Origin: Legionella saoudiensis
Lineage (GTDB): Bacteria > Pseudomonadota > Gammaproteobacteria > Legionellales > Legionellaceae
DNA: 64,000 nucleotides
Assembly: GCF_001465875.1 (NCBI RefSeq)
Contig: NZ_LN901322.1
Span: 310,001-374,000 of the forward strand
Reading direction: 5' to 3'
Positions 35,404 to 44,747 of the stretch are shown piece after piece (the first letter of the stretch is position 1; every line of letters starts with the position of its first letter). The notes under the pieces were generated by a model. The model was not told the DNA's origin. It searched no databases and saw nothing but the letters and a program-made list of their open reading frames with translations. The translations under genes were made by a program, and so were the position numbers.

Positions 35404-37821
35404 TTACCCCTCTAAAGAAAGCGCGCAACTTTCCTTGCAAAGCACATTCAGAGGTTTATCCAAATACAAATTAACGAACTCATTGTGCACCAAAATGTGT
35501 GAATCATGAGTATATTTTTCGCACAAATGGATGTAGCAGGCATTTGGGAGAATCTCAATTTCATAAAGATTGCCACGAAAGCCTATTTTGAACTTTAAGC
35601 GCGTAATCCATTCTGGTAATTGTGGATTAACCGACAATAAACCGTGTTTTATTTTGAGACCTGAAAATTCTTTAAATAAAACCGATAAGGTGCCGACCAT
35701 TACCCCTAGATGAATGCCTTCTTGTGTCGTTCCTCCCTGAGTATCTTTAAAATCACTAATTAGCGCTTCTTGATAAAGGCGTGTTGCTTCTTGAGGATTC
35801 TTTTTAAACAACATGGAAGCAAAAGTAATTTTACTTAAAGTGGAACCATGAGAGGTCCGTTGCAAATAATATTGAATAGTATAATCGCGAATGCTTTCAT
35901 CATAGTGATAACCTAACTGATGAAATATGCGCTGTATTTCCCGCTCTTCCAGTAAATAAAACAACATTAATGCATCAGGCTGCTTGGCAATTTGATATTC
36001 GTTAGGATCCTGTTTTTCAGCTTTTAAAATACGGTCCAACCGCTCCATGTTGGGGTATTTTTGTTGATAAGAATCCCAATCAAATTCTTTTAATCGCTCA
36101 TAGCCCTCAAATTGACATAATAATTTGTTATGAAACGGAATAAACATTTTAAAGACAATGGATTGCCATTTATTTAATTGCTCTTCACTAATGTTTAATG
36201 TTTCACATAAATGCGCTAATTGTTTTTTACTGAGGATCTCACGTAATTCAAGCGCACGTTCCAAAACCCAGACCGCCATCACGTTTGTATATGCGTTATT
36301 ATTTAAACCAGGTTCTTCTGTATTAGGATAACGCTCATGATATTCATCAGGCCCCATAACCCCATTAATTTCATAGCGGTCTTTACTGGGGTTAAATACC
36401 ACCATGCTGCTAATGAATTTGGCTATTTCAAGAATTAGTTCCGCCCCATAATGACTTAAGAAACGTATGTCATCAGTGATTAGATAATAATTCCAAATAT
36501 TATAAACAATGGCCATATTCACATGACGTTGGTAACGGCTCAAATCTGGCCCCCATTGGGATGAGTGGGGATTTAAATGAAACTTTTGCGTTTCCTCCTC
36601 TCCATTACTAGCGCTTTGCCAAGGAAACATTGCGCCGTCATATCCTGACTCTCTAGCCAATTTCCGCGCTGCATTCAAACGGTGGTAACGATACATGAGT
36701 AAGGATCGTGCCACTTCAGGAAAATTAAAAATGAAAAAAGGTAAAATAAAAAGCTCATCCCAAAAAACATGTCCCCGGTATGCTTCACCATGTAAACCGC
36801 GCGCCGGGATCCCATAATCTCGGTTGATACTATGTTTTGATAAAGACTGCAAAGCATGAAAAATATGCATACGCACGAGCTGTTGCTCATTGCTTTGTGT
36901 TTCAATTTCAATATCGGCCCGATCCCACAAATGCTTCCATGAAACCATATGCTTTGTTAATAAAGAAGAAAATGAAACTTGCTCGTCTTGAATCGCATTA
37001 AGAGCATCAGTAAGGTTTTCACTAATAGCATGATCTTTAGAACTGTAAATGCTTAAGAGCTTTGTGACACTAATCTTTTCATTAGCCACCAACTGAACTG
37101 AAAATTCCTGATGAATGTCTTTTTCTTCTTCAATAATATGAGCAGCTAAATTAAGTTTATTTTTTTGCCAATAAATTTCAGTTTTTACTACTTCCGCTAC
37201 TTCCACATGCGATTGGTTGGTTCTTGCTTGCAGGTAAATATATCCACCGCCCAAAGCCCCTTTTTTTAATATCTCAAGATGCTGATTATTTAATTCGCGA
37301 TAACGCGGAACGCCATTATTTGTTACATCTCCAATTAAAGAAGAGCGAATCGTAATCCTACCCTCCCAGTTTTCCGAAGTAATTGAATAGCGAATTCCCG
37401 CAAAATGCGGGTTATGTTGGCTGACAAAACGGATGCTATTAATTACAAAGACCCGCTCGTTCTCATCTTTAAAACGAAGTGTACGTTTTACAATTCCCTT
37501 TTTAAGATGGAGCATTTCACAGTAAGATAATAGAACCACATTATTAATATCAAACCATTCCTCACCATCAATTTTAAAGGTAATTGGCAGCCAATTAGGC
37601 AAATTCACCAAATCTTCATTTACTAAATTCTGATTTGAGACAGTACTGGCCAGGCGATTGTAAATACCAGCAAAATAAGTGCCAGGATAATGATTCTCAG
37701 ATTGATGGTCTTCATGAGCTCCCCGTGTGGAAAAATATCCATTTCCCAAGGTAAATAATGTTTCACGCAAGCGTACTGATTCAACATCAAAATTACAATA
37801 ACTGATAATCCAATGACTCAT
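35404..37821 (-). CDS. GH65 disaccharide phosphorylase (trehalose/maltose/kojibiose type)
   Basis: 805 residues, normal for GH65. Motifs: LGNGYFSTRGAHED at the N-terminus, RGLHGEAYRGHVFWDELFILPFF, and NGVMGPDEYHE with catalytic E493, followed by the phosphate-site region RTSHGSTLSKITFASML and QGGTTQEGIHLGVMVGTL. It should split an alpha-glucose disaccharide with phosphate to beta-glucose-1-phosphate and glucose. Specificity cannot be read from sequence; the neighbours make trehalose most likely. Its first 29 bases overlap the beta-PGM/OtsB gene, so the two are translationally coupled, and the product beta-G1P is the substrate of that partner. The lack of any insertion suggests an active enzyme. 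Confidence 0.88.
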   Translation of the reverse strand: MSHWIISYCNFDVESVRLRETLFTLGNGYFSTRGAHEDHQSENHYPGTYFAGIYNRLASTVSNQNLVNEDLVNLPNWLPITFKIDGEEWFDINNVVLLSYCEMLHLKKGIVKRTLRFKDENERVFVINSIRFVSQHNPHFAGIRYSITSENWEGRITIRSSLIGDVTNNGVPRYRELNNQHLEILKKGALGGGYIYLQARTNQSHVEVAEVVKTEIYWQKNKLNLAAHIIEEEKDIHQEFSVQLVANEKISVTKLLSIYSSKDHAISENLTDALNAIQDEQVSFSSLLTKHMVSWKHLWDRADIEIETQSNEQQLVRMHIFHALQSLSKHSINRDYGIPARGLHGEAYRGHVFWDELFILPFFIFNFPEVARSLLMYRYHRLNAARKLARESGYDGAMFPWQSASNGEEETQKFHLNPHSSQWGPDLSRYQRHVNMAIVYNIWNYYLITDDIRFLSHYGAELILEIAKFISSMVVFNPSKDRYEINGVMGPDEYHERYPNTEEPGLNNNAYTNVMAVWVLERALELREILSKKQLAHLCETLNISEEQLNKWQSIVFKMFIPFHNKLLCQFEGYERLKEFDWDSYQQKYPNMERLDRILKAEKQDPNEYQIAKQPDALMLFYLLEEREIQRIFHQLGYHYDESIRDYTIQYYLQRTSHGSTLSKITFASMLFKKNPQEATRLYQEALISDFKDTQGGTTQEGIHLGVMVGTLSVLFKEFSGLKIKHGLLSVNPQLPEWITRLKFKIGFRGNLYEIEILPNACYIHLCEKYTHDSHILVHNEFVNLYLDKPLNVLCKESCALSLEG

Positions 37822-39355
37822 AACATACTTCCTTATAACAATTCATATTTTCAAGAAAATTTTGCACTTCAAGAGGCGAGTTTAAAAAATAATGAGCATG
37901 CGTTTTTTGAAACTCATTAGTGACCTTTATCGTAATGCCATTGGTTATAAATTTTTTAAACGCATCCTCATCAGTAACATCATCGCCAATGTATATTGGA
38001 ATTAATTTTGTGTTTTTACTCTTAAATTGATTAAGAATATTGGCTGAAGCTGTGCCTTTATTCCAAGGAATATTAGGGCGAATTTCAAAAACTTTTTTCC
38101 CTGAAAATCGTGCTAATTTTGGATGATTTTTAATGATATTATCAATTTTATAGGAAATAAAGTCATGTAAACCTTCATCGACTAGACGATAATGAACTGA
38201 TAAGGAAAATATTTTATTTTCAATGAGGCAACCATCTATAGGCTCTAAAATTGGACTTAGTTTCTCATAAACAACCTGCACATCCTCCTTAAACTCATCA
38301 CCAATTTGGTAAAAAATTTCCGAGTTTTTTGGGCCTTCTAATTGCAAACCATGATTACCCGAATAAAAAAGCGTAGGAATCGCGATATGTTTTTTTAAAT
38401 TTCCTAGTTCTCTACCACTGATAATAACCGTGGGATACTTTTGCGAACAATAAGTAAGGCAATCCTGCATTTCTTGCGATAAAACAGCTTGTTCTGGCCT
38501 TGCTGCAATAGGGGTTAACGTCCCATCATAATCTAGAAAAATAGCGAAATCGTAACCTTCATGAATTAAATCTAATATTATTGGGAAGGCATTAAATGCT
38601 GATTCCGGTGCATGCTTAGGCGCATGAAACAGGTAATGATGTAATAATTTCTGGCTGCTGGAAAGGTTGGGAATAATATAATCAGCCTCCAAGCTTAAGA
38701 ACTCTGAATATAATTTATTTCTTCGATCCAGGGCGATTACATGAAAACCTCCATCTTTAGCCGCCTTGACTCCTGATAGGGCATCTTCAACCACGATGCA
38801 TTCATGCGGAAGTAGGTTTAACCGTTTTGCTGCTTCAATAAAAATTGCTGGATGGGGCTTTCCCGGGAGATTCAATTCTTCGGAAATCACGCCATCAATG
38901 CATACTGGAAACAGGTGTTCTACTTGCGCGCTTTTTAAAACATGCGCACAATTTTTACTGGAAGAAATAATGGCAATTGCATAATTATTTTCTAGCAGAA
39001 GATTAATAAATTCCAGTGTATCCTGATAACATTCCACAGGTTCTTTAGTAAGTATTTCCAGAAATACCTTATTTTTCCTATTACAAATTGCTTTAATGTA
39101 TTCATCCATTGTTGGATAAGAGCCAGGAATCTCTTCAAAGGAAATTTCTCGTGAAATAAGAAAATTTCTAAGGCCATCTATTCTGGGAATTCCATCAAGG
39201 TAATAAAAATATTCTTTTTCAGTAAAAGGGAAATTTTTTTCAGGATTAATTCGCACTAATAACTCATCAATAACCATTCTCCATGCTCTAAAATGAATTG
39301 ATGCAGTTTTTGTGACAACGCCATCCATGTCAAATATAATGCCTTTAATTCTCAT
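37793..39355 (-). CDS. beta-phosphoglucomutase / trehalose-6-phosphate phosphatase fusion
   Basis: 520 residues with two HAD domains. Residues about 1-235 are a beta-phosphoglucomutase-type HAD (GIIFDMDGVVTKTASIHFRAW with D9 and D11, then AIISSSKN and CIVVEDALSGVKAAKDGG). Residues about 250-510 are an OtsB-type phosphatase (FAIFLDYDGTLTPIAARPEQA, TVIISGRELGNLKKHI, FYSGNHGLQLEG, PIYIGDDVTDEDAF). The first should convert beta-glucose-1-phosphate to glucose-6-phosphate; the second should turn trehalose-6-phosphate to trehalose. No OtsA lies nearby. With the overlapping GH65 gene this reproduces, split in two, the HAD-OtsB-GH65 order I recall for mycobacterial OtsB1. It is divergent from the glgE operon. 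Confidence 0.88.
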   Translation of the reverse strand: MRIKGIIFDMDGVVTKTASIHFRAWRMVIDELLVRINPEKNFPFTEKEYFYYLDGIPRIDGLRNFLISREISFEEIPGSYPTMDEYIKAICNRKNKVFLEILTKEPVECYQDTLEFINLLLENNYAIAIISSSKNCAHVLKSAQVEHLFPVCIDGVISEELNLPGKPHPAIFIEAAKRLNLLPHECIVVEDALSGVKAAKDGGFHVIALDRRNKLYSEFLSLEADYIIPNLSSSQKLLHHYLFHAPKHAPESAFNAFPIILDLIHEGYDFAIFLDYDGTLTPIAARPEQAVLSQEMQDCLTYCSQKYPTVIISGRELGNLKKHIAIPTLFYSGNHGLQLEGPKNSEIFYQIGDEFKEDVQVVYEKLSPILEPIDGCLIENKIFSLSVHYRLVDEGLHDFISYKIDNIIKNHPKLARFSGKKVFEIRPNIPWNKGTASANILNQFKSKNTKLIPIYIGDDVTDEDAFKKFITNGITIKVTNEFQKTHAHYFLNSPLEVQNFLENMNCYKEVCYESLDYQLL

Positions 39356-39519
39356 AATTTACCATTTCCTATATCCGGTTAATCCTTAAAAAACCACCAT
39401 TTATACTAACTAAGCTAAAAAATTATAAATATTAAGGACATCCCTTTTTTTAATTAGGGGAAAACCATTACATCGATCCTATTTTTCTTGTGGTAGCATT
39501 TTTCATTTTAAAAATTTTC
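39356..39519. promoter_or_regulatory. divergent promoter region of the trehalose/glucan locus
   Basis: 164 AT-rich bases between the two arms of the locus. They contain TTAAGG-ACAT-CCCTTT (39432-39447), close to the inverted repeat seen at 34114, 63775 and 63835, and a half-site CCTTAA near 39383. Both arms could be controlled from here. No convincing -35/-10 pair was fixed by eye. Confidence 0.5.
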
Positions 39520-41508
39520 ATGGACAAAATTGCAAAAGAAATGGGACATATTACACCTGAAAAGATTTCGGGGTTAAAAAGAGTTTGGATTAATTCGGTG
39601 ACGCCGGACATTGACTGCGGATCATTTCCTGCGAAATATATAATTAATGATTTGGTTACAATTAAAGCAAATATTTTTTGCGATGGAATTGATGAAATAA
39701 TAGCTCAACTCCATTACAAAAATAATGATGAATTGGGATGGAGTTCAGTCGATTTTTCTCCATTATCAAATGACCAATGGGAAGCATCCTTTGAAGTTAA
39801 TAGATTAGGAATTTACTCTTACATAATTCTTGCTTGGACCAGCGAATTTTTAACCTGGAGGGTACGCTTTTTTAAAAAATTAACCTTAGATTATGATATA
39901 GATGCAGAAAAAAGTATTGGCATTAAATTAATAAAAAGTTCTTATAAGGAAACGACACCTCCTTGCGTTCAGGAGGCCCTAGATTGCCTGTCTTCCTCAA
40001 ACGATAAATCGCTTTTAGTTGAGCTTCTGTCTAATAAAGAACTTGAAGAATGGATGAAACACAATTTAGCTTCGGAGTTTGTTACCCAATCAGATAAAAG
40101 TTTTTCGCTCAGCGTTGATCCTGTTAAAGCAAGGTTCAGTACCTGGTATGAATTATTTCCACGCTCTGTAACTCAAGATCCTAAAAAGCATGGGCACTTT
40201 AAAGATCTCATTAATCATCTTCCCATAATAAAAAATATGGGGTTTGATGTCCTTTATCTACCTCCAATCCACCCTATTGGTGAGAAAAATCGTAAAGGTA
40301 AAAATAACGAGCTTGTTGCCCAACCAGATGATCCCGGAAGCCCTTGGGCTATTGGCTCTTCAAAAGGAGGGCATAAAAGTATTCATCCGCAACTAGGCAG
40401 CTTCAAGGATTTTGCCTCATTAATAAAAGCCGCCAAAAAACTTAATCTGGATATCGCCTTAGATATTGCTTTGCAATGCAGCCCTGATCATCCTTATTTA
40501 AGCCAACATGAAATTTGGTTTAAACACCGGCCAGACGGGACCTTACAATATGCGGAAAACCCTCCTAAGAAATACCAGGATATTTATCCCCTTAATTTTT
40601 CTTCCTCCGAATGGCCCTCCTTGTGGAATGAATGCAAAGACATTTTTCTGTTTTGGATTCAAAAAGGCGTAACTATATTTCGTGTGGATAATCCACATAC
40701 CAAGCCATTCATTTTCTGGCAATGGCTCATCCATGAAATTAAAACAGATTATCCCGAGACTATCTTTTTAGCAGAAGCCTTTACCCGGCCTAGTATTATG
40801 TATCTATTAGCTAAATGTGGATTTACTCAATCCTATACCTATTTCACCTGGCGTAATACCAAAAGCGAATTAATCAGCTACATGAACGAATTAAATTCAG
40901 CACCGGTTAAATATTATTTTCGACCCAATTTTTGGCCCAATACGCCCGATATTCTTAACGAATATTTACAGGAAGGTGGGCAAATTGCGTTTATGGTGCG
41001 ATTGATATTGGCCGCAACATTAAGCAGCAATTACGGGATTTATGGCCCTGCTTTTGAAAATTGCATTCGTGAGCCGTTACACGAAGGCTCTGAAGAGTAT
41101 CTGGATTCAGAAAAATACAGCATTCATTGCTGGCAAAAAACGCTGGAAAATATTAGCGACTTAATACGCTGTGTAAATCAAATTCGGCATCACCATCCGG
41201 CCTTACAAAATACGCACTCAGTGCAATTTTATCCCAGCGATAATGATCAAATTATATGCTATAGCAAGCACAGTCCAGATTTTAAGGACGTTATTTTGGT
41301 TGTTGTTAATTTGGATTATCAATATAAACAATCAGCTTTTGTCACCCTTGATTTATCCTCATTGGGGATTGAAGGGCCTCATTACTATGTGCATGACCTT
41401 TTAAGCGAAGAACGTTATCAATGGCAATCCGGAGCCTGTTATGTCGAGCTTAATCCGTTAAAACAACAATGTGCTCATATTTTTCATATCAAGGGTAAAG
41501 TATTATGA
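39520..41508 (+). CDS. glgE: GlgE: alpha-1,4-glucan:maltose-1-phosphate maltosyltransferase
   Basis: About 662 residues from the ATG at 39520; a GTG at 39490 is an alternative, and neither has a strong ribosome site. The N-terminal domain has RVWINSVTPDIDCGSFPAKY, then a beta-sandwich. The GH13_3 core has STWYELFPRS, LPPIHPIGEKNRKGKNN, FRVDNPHTKPFIFWQWL (nucleophile D390) and FLAEAFTRPSIMY (acid E419). These are the GlgE hallmarks. It transfers maltose from maltose-1-phosphate to a growing alpha-1,4-glucan. Its substrate is made by the maltokinase domain of the next gene, which overlaps it by four bases. It is the first gene of a six-gene operon. Confidence 0.93.
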   Translation: MDKIAKEMGHITPEKISGLKRVWINSVTPDIDCGSFPAKYIINDLVTIKANIFCDGIDEIIAQLHYKNNDELGWSSVDFSPLSNDQWEASFEVNRLGIYSYIILAWTSEFLTWRVRFFKKLTLDYDIDAEKSIGIKLIKSSYKETTPPCVQEALDCLSSSNDKSLLVELLSNKELEEWMKHNLASEFVTQSDKSFSLSVDPVKARFSTWYELFPRSVTQDPKKHGHFKDLINHLPIIKNMGFDVLYLPPIHPIGEKNRKGKNNELVAQPDDPGSPWAIGSSKGGHKSIHPQLGSFKDFASLIKAAKKLNLDIALDIALQCSPDHPYLSQHEIWFKHRPDGTLQYAENPPKKYQDIYPLNFSSSEWPSLWNECKDIFLFWIQKGVTIFRVDNPHTKPFIFWQWLIHEIKTDYPETIFLAEAFTRPSIMYLLAKCGFTQSYTYFTWRNTKSELISYMNELNSAPVKYYFRPNFWPNTPDILNEYLQEGGQIAFMVRLILAATLSSNYGIYGPAFENCIREPLHEGSEEYLDSEKYSIHCWQKTLENISDLIRCVNQIRHHHPALQNTHSVQFYPSDNDQIICYSKHSPDFKDVILVVVNLDYQYKQSAFVTLDLSSLGIEGPHYYVHDLLSEERYQWQSGACYVELNPLKQQCAHIFHIKGKVL

Positions 41509-44500
41509 TCCAGCTCAATGAACGTCCAGACTGGTATAAAGACGCGATTATTTATCAAGTTCATGTGCGCAGTTTTTATGATAGCAATAATGATGGGATT
41601 GGTGACTTCCCCGGGCTTATCGAAAAGTTACCTTATATTGAATTTTTAGGGGTTAATGCGATTTGGTTATTGCCTTTTTATCCCTCTCCTCTCAAAGATG
41701 AAGGCTATGACATTGCCGATTATATGAATGTTAATCCAATTTATGGGACCTTATCGGATTTTAAAAGATTTTTAAAAGAAGCGCACAAACGTAATATTAA
41801 AGTAATTACCGAATTAGTTATTAATCATACCTCTGACCAACACCAATGGTTTAAAAGAGCACGCGCAGCAAAACCGGGATCAGCTTGGCGTAATTATTAT
41901 GTTTGGAGCGATACTACTGAAAAATATACTGATGCACGTATTATTTTTCGGGATTTTGAAACCTCTAACTGGGCTTGGGATGCAACCGCGAATGCTTATT
42001 ATTGGCATCGGTTTTATTCCCACCAGCCGGATTTAAATTATGATAATCCTGCAGTGCAAAAAGAGATTTTTAAAATAATGGACTTCTGGCTAGGGCTAGG
42101 AGTCGATGGATTACGCCTTGATGCCATTCCTTATTTATTTCAGCGAGAAGGCACGAATTGTGAAAATTTACCCGAGACGCATCAATTTTTAAAAAAATTA
42201 AATGCGCACATTCAAGAAAAGTTCAAAAATAAATTTCTTTTAGCCGAGGCCAATCAATGGCCAGAAGATGCAGTGCAATATTTTGGTAATGGTGATGAGT
42301 GCCAAATGGCATTTCATTTTCCGCTCATGCCACGCATGTATATGGCCGTCCAAATGGAAGATCGCTTTCCCATAACCGATATTATTGAACAAACACCGGT
42401 TATTCCAGAATCCTGTCAATGGGCTATCTTTTTACGTAACCATGATGAGTTAACCTTAGAGATGGTAACCGATGAAGAACGTGACTACATGTATCGTATG
42501 TATACCAAAGATCCACAAATGCGGATTAATTTGGGCATTCGACGCCGACTAGCACCGCTTTTAGAAGGAGATCGGCGCAAAATTGAATTATTAAATGCGT
42601 TTTTATTTTCATTGCCTGGAACGCCAGTAATGTACTATGGCGATGAAATTGGTATGGGTGATAATTTTTACTTAGGCGATCGCAGCGGCGTAAGAACTCC
42701 AATGCAATGGTCAAATAACAATAATGCTGGTTTTTCTGACGCAACTCCACAAAAGCTTTACCTGCCGGTAATTATTGACCCAGAATATAATTATCAATTT
42801 GTTAACGTCAACTTGCAAAAACAAAACTCGCAATCTCTCTTGCACTGGATGAAAAAATTGATTGAGCGCCGCTCTGCTTATAAAGCGTTTAGTCGTGGTA
42901 GCATTGAGTTTCTACACCCAGAAAATGCCAAAATCATTGCTTTTTATCGCATTTACAACGAGCAGAAAATCCTGGTCTTATTTAATTTATCGCGCAATAC
43001 GCAAAGTTTTAGTCTTGACCTGAGTCAATTTATTAATTATTCATTAATTGAAGTATTTGGTAAAACTACCTTCCCTAAAATTAGCAAAGCCCCCTATTTC
43101 TTTATTCTCGCTCCTTATGGATTTTTATGGCTGGAGCTGCATCAACCCGAAGTGGAACCCATTAGCCTTCCTTCTAAAAATGAACTCTTAATCGTTAAAG
43201 AAAAATGGAGTGAAATTTTTCAGACATCCAATAAGAAAAAATTAGAATATGCACTTAGGGATTATATTCCTGGATGCCGATGGTTTCGCGCTAAAAACAG
43301 CCCTATCAGTAAATTGAAAATAGTTGATGAACTGGTATTGAAACAGAATAAAAGTGCGGTTTATTTAATTCTTATTGAAATTGATTTTGATGATAAGCAT
43401 GCTGAATATTACTTCATGTTCATTGCCACAAAAACCGAAGATGTTCAAGGGCAAACGATATGTGCTATAAAAGACCAACAGGGTCAGCTTACCTATCTTA
43501 CTGATGCAATTTATAATCCTAAGGCATTAAAAATAATTTTTAATGCGTTTAGAAGAACTAAATTAATTCATGGTACATCCAGCACCCTGAAAATAGAAGC
43601 ATTACGTCATAGTAATAAAATTCTTGCTCCAAGCCAGCAAGAAATTAAACCTTTAAATGCGGATCAGTCCAATACCTCGATTTCTTATGGGCAACAAGCC
43701 TTATTGAAAATCTATCGTCTTTGCGAAAATGGCACTAACCCCGAGGTAGAAATCAATCAACAGTTTCTCAATAAAGAGTGTAACATCTCGCCCAAGCTCT
43801 TAGTGACTATTAGTTATTTAAATAAAGACAAAAATGCAACGCTGGGGATTATTCAAGAATACGTTCCTAATGAAGGAAATGCCTGGGATTATTGCTTGAA
43901 TGCGATTTCAGCACTTAGTGAGAACTATGAGAAATTACCCATTCTTCAACCGCCATTAAAGCGCGTTTATCCATGGGAAAAAATTACTTCCATCCCGCAA
44001 GAAATAAGCAGCGCTTTAGGAATATTCGCATATTCTGTGCGTATTCTGGCAGAAAAAACCGCACAAATGCACCTAGCTTTGGCGGGAGATGATTCAAATC
44101 CTCTTTTTAAAGTAGAAAATTTCATTCTCTTTGATCAACGCAGTTTGTACCAGTCATTGAGAAATGCGACAGTAAAAACAGCAAAACTCATGCAGAATAA
44201 AAAGCTTAAACTTGAGCCGGAATTACAAGAAGAAGTAAGTGAATTTTTTACTCAGAAAGAAAAGTTACTCCAAAAAATTCAATATCTTTTAAATCAAAGT
44301 TTAGGCGGGAAAAAGATTCGCTGTCATGGGGACTATCATCTCGCGCAAATTCTATACAAGGGGGATGATTTTGTAATTATCGATTACGAAGGTGAGCCAG
44401 GACGTCCTTTATCGGAACGAAAGATTAAATATTCACCAATTAAGGATGTCGCGGGAATTTTGCGCTCTTTTCATTATGCATTTTATACCGCAATTGACCG

Positions 44501-44747
44501 CTCGCTTATTGAGTCATCCGAATTTAATCCTGAAGACTGCTATAGCTGGATTACCCAAATTTTTATTGATACCTACTTAAGCTATCCCGAGATTTTATCT
44601 TTAATGCCTAAAGAAAAAGAACAGTTTTCTTTACTGCTTAAAGCCTACATGCTCGAAAAAGTTTTATACGAAATCAATTATGAGCTAAATAACCGACCAG
44701 ATTGGCTGCGAGTTCCATGCATCGGCCTACTTAACCTTTTGGAATAA
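41505..44747 (+). CDS. treS: TreS-maltokinase fusion
   Basis: 1080 residues. Residues 1-550 are trehalose synthase: YKDAIIYQVHVRSFYDSNNDGIGDF, YDIADYMNVNPIYGT, GLRLDAIPYLF (nucleophile D206), FLLAEANQWPED (E248) and FLRNHDELTLEMV. Residues about 590-1080 are a maltokinase of the Pep2/Mak type, with RCHGDYHLAQILY and VIIDYEGEPGRPLSERK. TreS interconverts trehalose and maltose; the kinase phosphorylates maltose with ATP to maltose-1-phosphate for GlgE. Fused TreS-Mak proteins are known from other bacteria. It overlaps both neighbours by four and one bases, so synthesis is coupled. All key residues are present. Confidence 0.94.
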   Translation: MIQLNERPDWYKDAIIYQVHVRSFYDSNNDGIGDFPGLIEKLPYIEFLGVNAIWLLPFYPSPLKDEGYDIADYMNVNPIYGTLSDFKRFLKEAHKRNIKVITELVINHTSDQHQWFKRARAAKPGSAWRNYYVWSDTTEKYTDARIIFRDFETSNWAWDATANAYYWHRFYSHQPDLNYDNPAVQKEIFKIMDFWLGLGVDGLRLDAIPYLFQREGTNCENLPETHQFLKKLNAHIQEKFKNKFLLAEANQWPEDAVQYFGNGDECQMAFHFPLMPRMYMAVQMEDRFPITDIIEQTPVIPESCQWAIFLRNHDELTLEMVTDEERDYMYRMYTKDPQMRINLGIRRRLAPLLEGDRRKIELLNAFLFSLPGTPVMYYGDEIGMGDNFYLGDRSGVRTPMQWSNNNNAGFSDATPQKLYLPVIIDPEYNYQFVNVNLQKQNSQSLLHWMKKLIERRSAYKAFSRGSIEFLHPENAKIIAFYRIYNEQKILVLFNLSRNTQSFSLDLSQFINYSLIEVFGKTTFPKISKAPYFFILAPYGFLWLELHQPEVEPISLPSKNELLIVKEKWSEIFQTSNKKKLEYALRDYIPGCRWFRAKNSPISKLKIVDELVLKQNKSAVYLILIEIDFDDKHAEYYFMFIATKTEDVQGQTICAIKDQQGQLTYLTDAIYNPKALKIIFNAFRRTKLIHGTSSTLKIEALRHSNKILAPSQQEIKPLNADQSNTSISYGQQALLKIYRLCENGTNPEVEINQQFLNKECNISPKLLVTISYLNKDKNATLGIIQEYVPNEGNAWDYCLNAISALSENYEKLPILQPPLKRVYPWEKITSIPQEISSALGIFAYSVRILAEKTAQMHLALAGDDSNPLFKVENFILFDQRSLYQSLRNATVKTAKLMQNKKLKLEPELQEEVSEFFTQKEKLLQKIQYLLNQSLGGKKIRCHGDYHLAQILYKGDDFVIIDYEGEPGRPLSERKIKYSPIKDVAGILRSFHYAFYTAIDRSLIESSEFNPEDCYSWITQIFIDTYLSYPEILSLMPKEKEQFSLLLKAYMLEKVLYEINYELNNRPDWLRVPCIGLLNLLE

